From positions 1 to 8,678 of the forward strand of contig CALFIA010000170.1 of the NCBI GenBank assembly GCA_937876275.1: DNA of 8,678 nt, written 5' to 3'. The notes under the pieces are model-generated. The model was not told the DNA's origin. It was given only the letters and a program-made list of their open reading frames with translations, and did no database searches. The DNA comes from an uncultured Actinomycetes bacterium. GTDB taxonomy: Bacteria > Actinomycetota > Actinomycetes > S36-B12. The first letter of the stretch is position 1. The number at the start of each line of letters is the position of its first letter. The position numbers and the translations under genes are program-made. Positions 5,305-8,678 of the stretch are shown one piece after another.

Positions 5305-6171
5305 CTAGTCGATTCTTCGCGCGGTGAGCGTGTAGGTCAGCGGAAGTCGCTCGCGACCCTGGACGAGTCGCCAATCATCGTTTCCGTCGAGTTCCATCTG
5401 CCCCGGCAGGGCTTCCCAAGGAACGCTGTCATGCTCGACGAGCGAGGTGACCTGCATGCCTGCATCGATCAGTGCGGTGATGATCTCGCCTAGGCCGTGA
5501 TTCCACGAATGCGAGGTCGTCGCCTGAAGGGGGCTCGCCGTCTCAACGTAGGACTCCGACTCATCGAAGGTCAGAGGCTTATCTGTCTCGTAATACGGGT
5601 AGCCCACTACGAGCCGATCAGTCACGCTCTCGTCGATTGCCCACAGCATCGGATGGCCTTCACGAATGAAGAGGCGTCCGCCGGGCGCGAGCAAACCATG
5701 GACAACGCGTGCCCACGCATCCACCCGTGGAAGCCAGCACAGGGCACCAATGCCCGTGTACACGAGATCGAAGGTTTCAGCGCCGAGGAGTTCGACGGCT
5801 TCGTAGGCATCACCCTCGACGAACCGAACATCAACTCCGCACTGAGAGGCCAGGTTGCGACCTTCCTCAACTGCAGCACCTGAGAAGTCGAGTCCGGTCA
5901 CCGATGCCCCGAGCCGGGCGAGGGAGACCGTGTCGGTGCCGATGTGACATTGCAGGTGCACGACACGGAGCCCGGCGATGTCACCGAGACGTGGGAGGTC
6001 GAAGGTCACGACATCGCTGAGCGCTTCAGGATTCTCGATCAGTCGGTTCAGCCCGTAGCCATCGGACTTCGCGTGCAGGGTCGCCCGCTCACTCCAGTTG
6101 GCGAGGTTCTGCACCCGAAAGCGCGAGGTTTCATCATTCCAGCCGTCAACACTGCTGTGATCGATCTTCAT
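5305..6171 (-). CDS. Class I SAM-dependent methyltransferase
   Basis: A 288-residue Rossmann-fold methyltransferase. The N-terminal helix has NLANWSERATLHAKSDGY (22-39), as in the family whose SAM loop is written HLQCHxGxDT. Motif I is VVHLQCHIGTDTVSLARLGA (70-89), followed by the acidic-end strand VTGLDFS (91-97), GDAYE (120-124), FDLVYTGIGALCWLP (134-148) and LLAPGGRLFI (160-169). These are all the SAM-binding elements, so it should be active in the cytoplasm. The substrate is not evident; family members are annotated only generally. ATG 6171 is chosen over GTG 6207 because the conserved region begins soon after it and GGAAG lies nine bases upstream. It follows the acetolactate decarboxylase by 43 bases on the same strand and may share its transcript, though no functional link is known. 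Confidence 0.87.
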   Translation of the reverse strand: MKIDHSSVDGWNDETSRFRVQNLANWSERATLHAKSDGYGLNRLIENPEALSDVVTFDLPRLGDIAGLRVVHLQCHIGTDTVSLARLGASVTGLDFSGAAVEEGRNLASQCGVDVRFVEGDAYEAVELLGAETFDLVYTGIGALCWLPRVDAWARVVHGLLAPGGRLFIREGHPMLWAIDESVTDRLVVGYPYYETDKPLTFDESESYVETASPLQATTSHSWNHGLGEIITALIDAGMQVTSLVEHDSVPWEALPGQMELDGNDDWRLVQGRERLPLTYTLTARRID

Positions 6172-6214
6172 GGAACAAGTCTTCCAAATGAAAGTCCGAA
6201 TGACCACACATCAT

Positions 6215-6949
6215 TCAGCTTTTCGGAGTCAGAGCACCGCTGATATGCACTCCATCGGTGTGTTGGACTGATAACTGAACGTCATTGCCTGCAACGCAGG
6301 AGATCACATGGCCTCCGGCCTTGCGATCAGCTGCCAAGCCGTGCAAATGAAGTCCAGCTGCACCTGTGCCTGCCAGATCCGGCCCCGTGCGGAATCCGAC
6401 AAGTACGGCACGGCGTTCACCGAGCGGGAAGAGCGTCTGCTTCGCGACTACTTGCGAAAGCGGGAGGTAGGGCGCGGTCTGGGCAGGCACGCTGCGGAAA
6501 GTGAGATCGCTGAAGGTGCCACGCACACGAACTGCCACCATCCCATTCGCCGATCCGACGAGCGCGTTCACCGCGGTGGCAAGGTTCGCGCACGTAGTGC
6601 CGGGCGGTACAGGCCCGGACGCCGTCGGGGCAAACGTCACTGTCTCGGACCAAGGGGTTGACTGGCTTCCGTCGATGACAACGGGCGTGCCGTCGGTGCC
6701 GATCCGATACATCGTGCCGGCCACCATCACGAACTCGCCGTCTAGATTATTGAAGGTTCCGAGGCCAAGGGTCGTGCCCTTCGACGCGGAGTTGATCGGG
6801 GCAAGCCCTGCGTAATTGGGCGAAGCGAGATAGTCATACGTGCCGATCTGGTGGACCCAGGCATCACCGGTCGCCGCGGAAGCAGCAGGGGCGAGAGAGC
6901 CGACGACGGCCACGCACGAGATGAGAGCAACGACAAGACGGCGATTCAT
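6215..6949 (-). CDS. budA: Alpha-acetolactate decarboxylase, with secretion signal
   Basis: A 244-residue protein of the acetolactate decarboxylase family (EC 4.1.1.5), which converts 2-acetolactate to acetoin with a zinc ion. Family landmarks are GLGTFNNLDGE (62-72), MYRIGTDGTP (80-89), RVRGTFSDLTFRSVP (141-155), VGFRTGPDLAGTGAAGLHLH (184-203) and DRKAGGHV (208-215). The expected zinc ligands H201, H203 and H214 are present, as are E72 and R143 at the usual active-site positions; the C-terminal acidic residue I recall from the family is not obvious. Residues 1-25 are a Sec signal peptide (NRRL, hydrophobic core, ASA cleavage site before A26). AAGGAG (6958-6963) is eight bases before ATG 6949. 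No acetolactate synthase or acetoin reductase is visible here. Secreted members are known, for example in Brevibacillus. Confidence 0.87.
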   Translation of the reverse strand: MNRRLVVALISCVAVVGSLAPAASAATGDAWVHQIGTYDYLASPNYAGLAPINSASKGTTLGLGTFNNLDGEFVMVAGTMYRIGTDGTPVVIDGSQSTPWSETVTFAPTASGPVPPGTTCANLATAVNALVGSANGMVAVRVRGTFSDLTFRSVPAQTAPYLPLSQVVAKQTLFPLGERRAVLVGFRTGPDLAGTGAAGLHLHGLAADRKAGGHVISCVAGNDVQLSVQHTDGVHISGALTPKS

Positions 6950-6975
6950 TCGGGACTCTCCTTGACTGTGCGCAT

Positions 6976-7008
6976 GTGGCTGTGAACACAGGCACCGTGC
7001 GTGGCACG
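6976..7008. promoter_or_regulatory. Paired palindromes in the divergent budA/permease gap, candidate operator
   Basis: The stretch 6976-6995 is a near-perfect palindrome: GTGGCTGTG and CACAGGCAC around a central AA, with one mismatched position. A second perfect one, CGTGC-GTG-GCACG, follows directly at 6996-7008. They lie 12 bases upstream of the budA Shine-Dalgarno and 65 bases before the permease start, where a repressor could control one or both divergent genes. I could not find a convincing -10/-35 pair for either gene. The bound protein is unknown. Confidence 0.4.
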
Positions 7009-7072
7009 AGCGTAGTTGGAAAGGTCGCGGGCATTAGCGTTACCGCATGAACTCCGAGCGGCAGGTCATCGC

Positions 7073-7819
7073 ATGCTGATTCTGGAGTTCTTGACCGCAA
7101 TCGCCGCTGGCCTGCTCGCCGGGCTCACCGGTGGTGGCGGCGGAATGTTCTTCGTGCCCGTTCTGATCTTCGCCGGCCTGCCCGTCGTCCAGGCGCTCGA
7201 GACGAGCAATCTGGGCATCCTGATCACCAGCGCAGCCGGAACCCTGACGAATGCGCGACGCGGACTCGTGCCCTGGCGACGGGTTCTGTGGCTTGGTATA
7301 CCTGCGATCATCGTGGCTCCGCTCGGCGCATGGATCGCCCTTCACCTGCCGGGCAAGGTGCTGATCGCCGGCTTCATCCTGCTCAATCTCACGAACATCG
7401 TGCTGACAGCGCGGAAGCCAGCGGAGCATGAGCATCATGATCAAGGAAAGGTGCCCACCGCACTCGAGTACGCCGCCACTGGTGGTTCGGGCGGCTTACT
7501 TGCCGGCCTGTTCGGCATTGGCGGCGGTCTGATCGTCGTGCCACTTCAGATCCTGTGGCTTTCGACTCCGATCAAGATTGCTGCGCGCGCGTCACTTGCG
7601 GTGATCATGCTGTCGAGCGCGGCCGCCGTGATCGGGCATGCGATCCTCGACGGCAACATTCACTGGGCTACCGGAATCCTGCTCGGCATCGGCGGCGTGA
7701 TCGGCGCACCTCTCGGCACGCTTCTGCTTCGCCGTATCAGTCCGACAACGGCAACCCGAATACTGCAATGCGTGCTGCTCGGCGTCTCAATCGCACTCGC
7801 CTGGCAACTGTTCGACTAG
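7073..7819 (+). CDS. TauE/SafE (TSUP) family membrane permease
   Basis: A 248-residue integral membrane protein of the sulfite exporter TauE/SafE family, whose members export or import sulfite, sulfoacetate, thiosulfate or other organosulfur anions. It shows the internal duplication of the family: GLLAGLTGGGGGMFFVPVL (12-30) in the first half and GLLAGLFGIGGGLIVVPLQI (140-159) in the second, each followed by three more hydrophobic segments, for about eight in total. A short polar loop with the His-rich run EHEHHDQ (about 120-126) separates the halves. ATG 7073 is preferred to the TTG at 7016 because the first helix begins right there; only a weak CAGG precedes it. It is divergent from budA across 123 bases and convergent with the esterase. 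No sulfur-metabolism neighbour indicates the substrate. Confidence 0.88.
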   Translation: MLILEFLTAIAAGLLAGLTGGGGGMFFVPVLIFAGLPVVQALETSNLGILITSAAGTLTNARRGLVPWRRVLWLGIPAIIVAPLGAWIALHLPGKVLIAGFILLNLTNIVLTARKPAEHEHHDQGKVPTALEYAATGGSGGLLAGLFGIGGGLIVVPLQILWLSTPIKIAARASLAVIMLSSAAAVIGHAILDGNIHWATGILLGIGGVIGAPLGTLLLRRISPTTATRILQCVLLGVSIALAWQLFD

Positions 7820-7824
7820 AACGG

Positions 7825-8678
7825 CTATGCGAGAGCTTCCTTCAGCGCCTCAATGCGACGAGCCGTGATCTTGGCACTCAGAGCTGCAGTCGGGGCGAAC
7901 ACCTCAGACGCGTGATAGGCGCCCGGGTACACGGTGAACTCGACGGTTCCGCCATCGGCCCTGAGCTTCTCGACGAATGCGATGTCCTCATCCATGAACA
8001 TGTCGCAGTCACCCACGTCAATGAACATCGGCGGCAGGTTGCTGAGATCCGTAGCACGGGCCGGTGCCGAGTACTGATCGGCGGGCTTGCCTCCGAGATA
8101 CCAGGCCCAGGCCTCGATGTTGCCGGCGCGATCCCAGATACCGAGGTCGACGACAGCCTTGCTCGATTCGGTCTCATTGCGATCGTCGATCATCGGGTAC
8201 GGGGCCATGACGAACGAGATGATCGGAGTGCCTCGATCTCGAGCGACGAGCGCCGTCGCAATGGCGAGCCCGCCTCCCGCGCTTCCGCCGTACACGGCGA
8301 GACGGTCTGGGTCGAACCCCAGTGAACTCGATGCCGCGTGCATCCAACGCAGCGCGGCGTAGCAGTCCTCGATCGCAGCAGGCGCGGGGTTCTCCGGTGC
8401 AAGGCGGTAATCAACCGAGACAACGACAGAGCCCGTGAACTCGCATAGCGCTGCCGCGGAAAGACTGTCAGTCTCCAGGTTGCCCAGGATCATGCCGCCG
8501 CCATGGAAGAAGAGAATGCCGGGCTTGCTCACTGCGGGAGTGTTCGGACGGTAGATGCGGATTGCAATGTCGGGTGCGCCGGCCGGGCCAGGGATGCTCG
8601 AATCCTCGATCGAGATGTTCGGGTTCGGAGGAATATCAGCGGTCATCATCGCCAGCATGCCGTCGAGAGTGGCGCGAC
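7825..8678 (-). CDS. Alpha/beta hydrolase, hormone-sensitive-lipase family (family IV esterase), 5' end outside window
   Basis: A carboxylesterase of the HSL family that hydrolyses short acyl esters. Counting from the Met at 8658, the oxyanion motif HGGG is at 52-55, the nucleophile elbow GGSAGG has S126 (usually GDSAGG), the acid is D219 in GDCDMFMDED and H249 is in GAYHASE. YRLAPENPAPAAIEDCYAAL (84-103) is the family's conserved block between HGGG and the Ser. The triad is complete, so the enzyme should be active; substrate unknown, cytoplasmic since no signal is seen. The frame stays open to the right edge, reading RATLDG before that Met, and relatives carry an N-terminal cap of a few dozen residues there, so the true start is probably beyond the window. 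The stop TAG is five bases from the stop of the convergent permease gene. Confidence 0.88.
   Translation of the reverse strand, partial: RATLDGMLAMMTADIPPNPNISIEDSSIPGPAGAPDIAIRIYRPNTPAVSKPGILFFHGGGMILGNLETDSLSAAALCEFTGSVVVSVDYRLAPENPAPAAIEDCYAALRWMHAASSSLGFDPDRLAVYGGSAGGGLAIATALVARDRGTPIISFVMAPYPMIDDRNETESSKAVVDLGIWDRAGNIEAWAWYLGGKPADQYSAPARATDLSNLPPMFIDVGDCDMFMDEDIAFVEKLRADGGTVEFTVYPGAYHASEVFAPTAALSAKITARRIEALKEALA

Noticed and set aside
7016..7072. TTG 7016 as start of the permease
   Set aside because: The extra 19 residues are polar and charged and precede the first helix, and ATG 7073 matches family N-termini.

Overview
This window reads as chromosomal DNA of a moderately high-GC actinobacterium. 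The reasons are the GC-rich codon usage, a GDP-mannose-type GT4 mannosyltransferase pair of the MgtA/PimB kind coupled to an SGNH hydrolase start, GTG starts, and a tRNA without encoded CCA. No CRISPR array, insertion sequence, phage gene or rRNA was seen. No stretch longer than about 160 bases lacks a gene.

Layout. At the left edge, on the minus strand, is a tightly coupled three-gene operon read right to left: an MgtA-like mannosyltransferase (1153-2277), a second GT4 glycosyltransferase (27-1151), and the first nine codons of an SGNH/GDSL hydrolase (1-27). A HAD-IB phosphatase (2410-3135, plus) is divergent from it. It converges on a short, degenerate SDR-like protein that lacks the catalytic Tyr/Lys (3151-3804, minus). 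A tRNA-Arg(UCU) gene follows at 3887-3959.

The middle holds the most unusual pair. A J-domain membrane protein (3974-4564, minus) lies directly downstream of an open frame (4639-5148, minus) that joins a lipoprotein signal peptide, an Ala/Ser/Pro-rich linker and a four-cysteine segment to a complete cold-shock domain. A sigma70-like promoter, a Shine-Dalgarno sequence and a lipobox all fit the start at 5148. As written, the nucleic-acid-binding fold would be outside the cytoplasm. An internal ATG could also give a normal cytosolic Csp.

The right part has a class I SAM-dependent methyltransferase (5305-6171, minus) downstream of a secreted-type acetolactate decarboxylase (6215-6949, minus). 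A divergent TauE/SafE-family permease (7073-7819, plus) follows, and the 123-base gap between the last two contains strong palindromes suggestive of an operator. The permease converges, with a five-base gap, on an HSL-family alpha/beta hydrolase (7825-8678, minus) that runs off the right edge.

The window combines cell-envelope glycolipid synthesis, small housekeeping genes and a possible acetoin-pathway enzyme. Apart from the glycosyltransferase operon and the two adjacent same-strand pairs, the genes look like independent neighbours. All family assignments are from reading the translations, with no database search.
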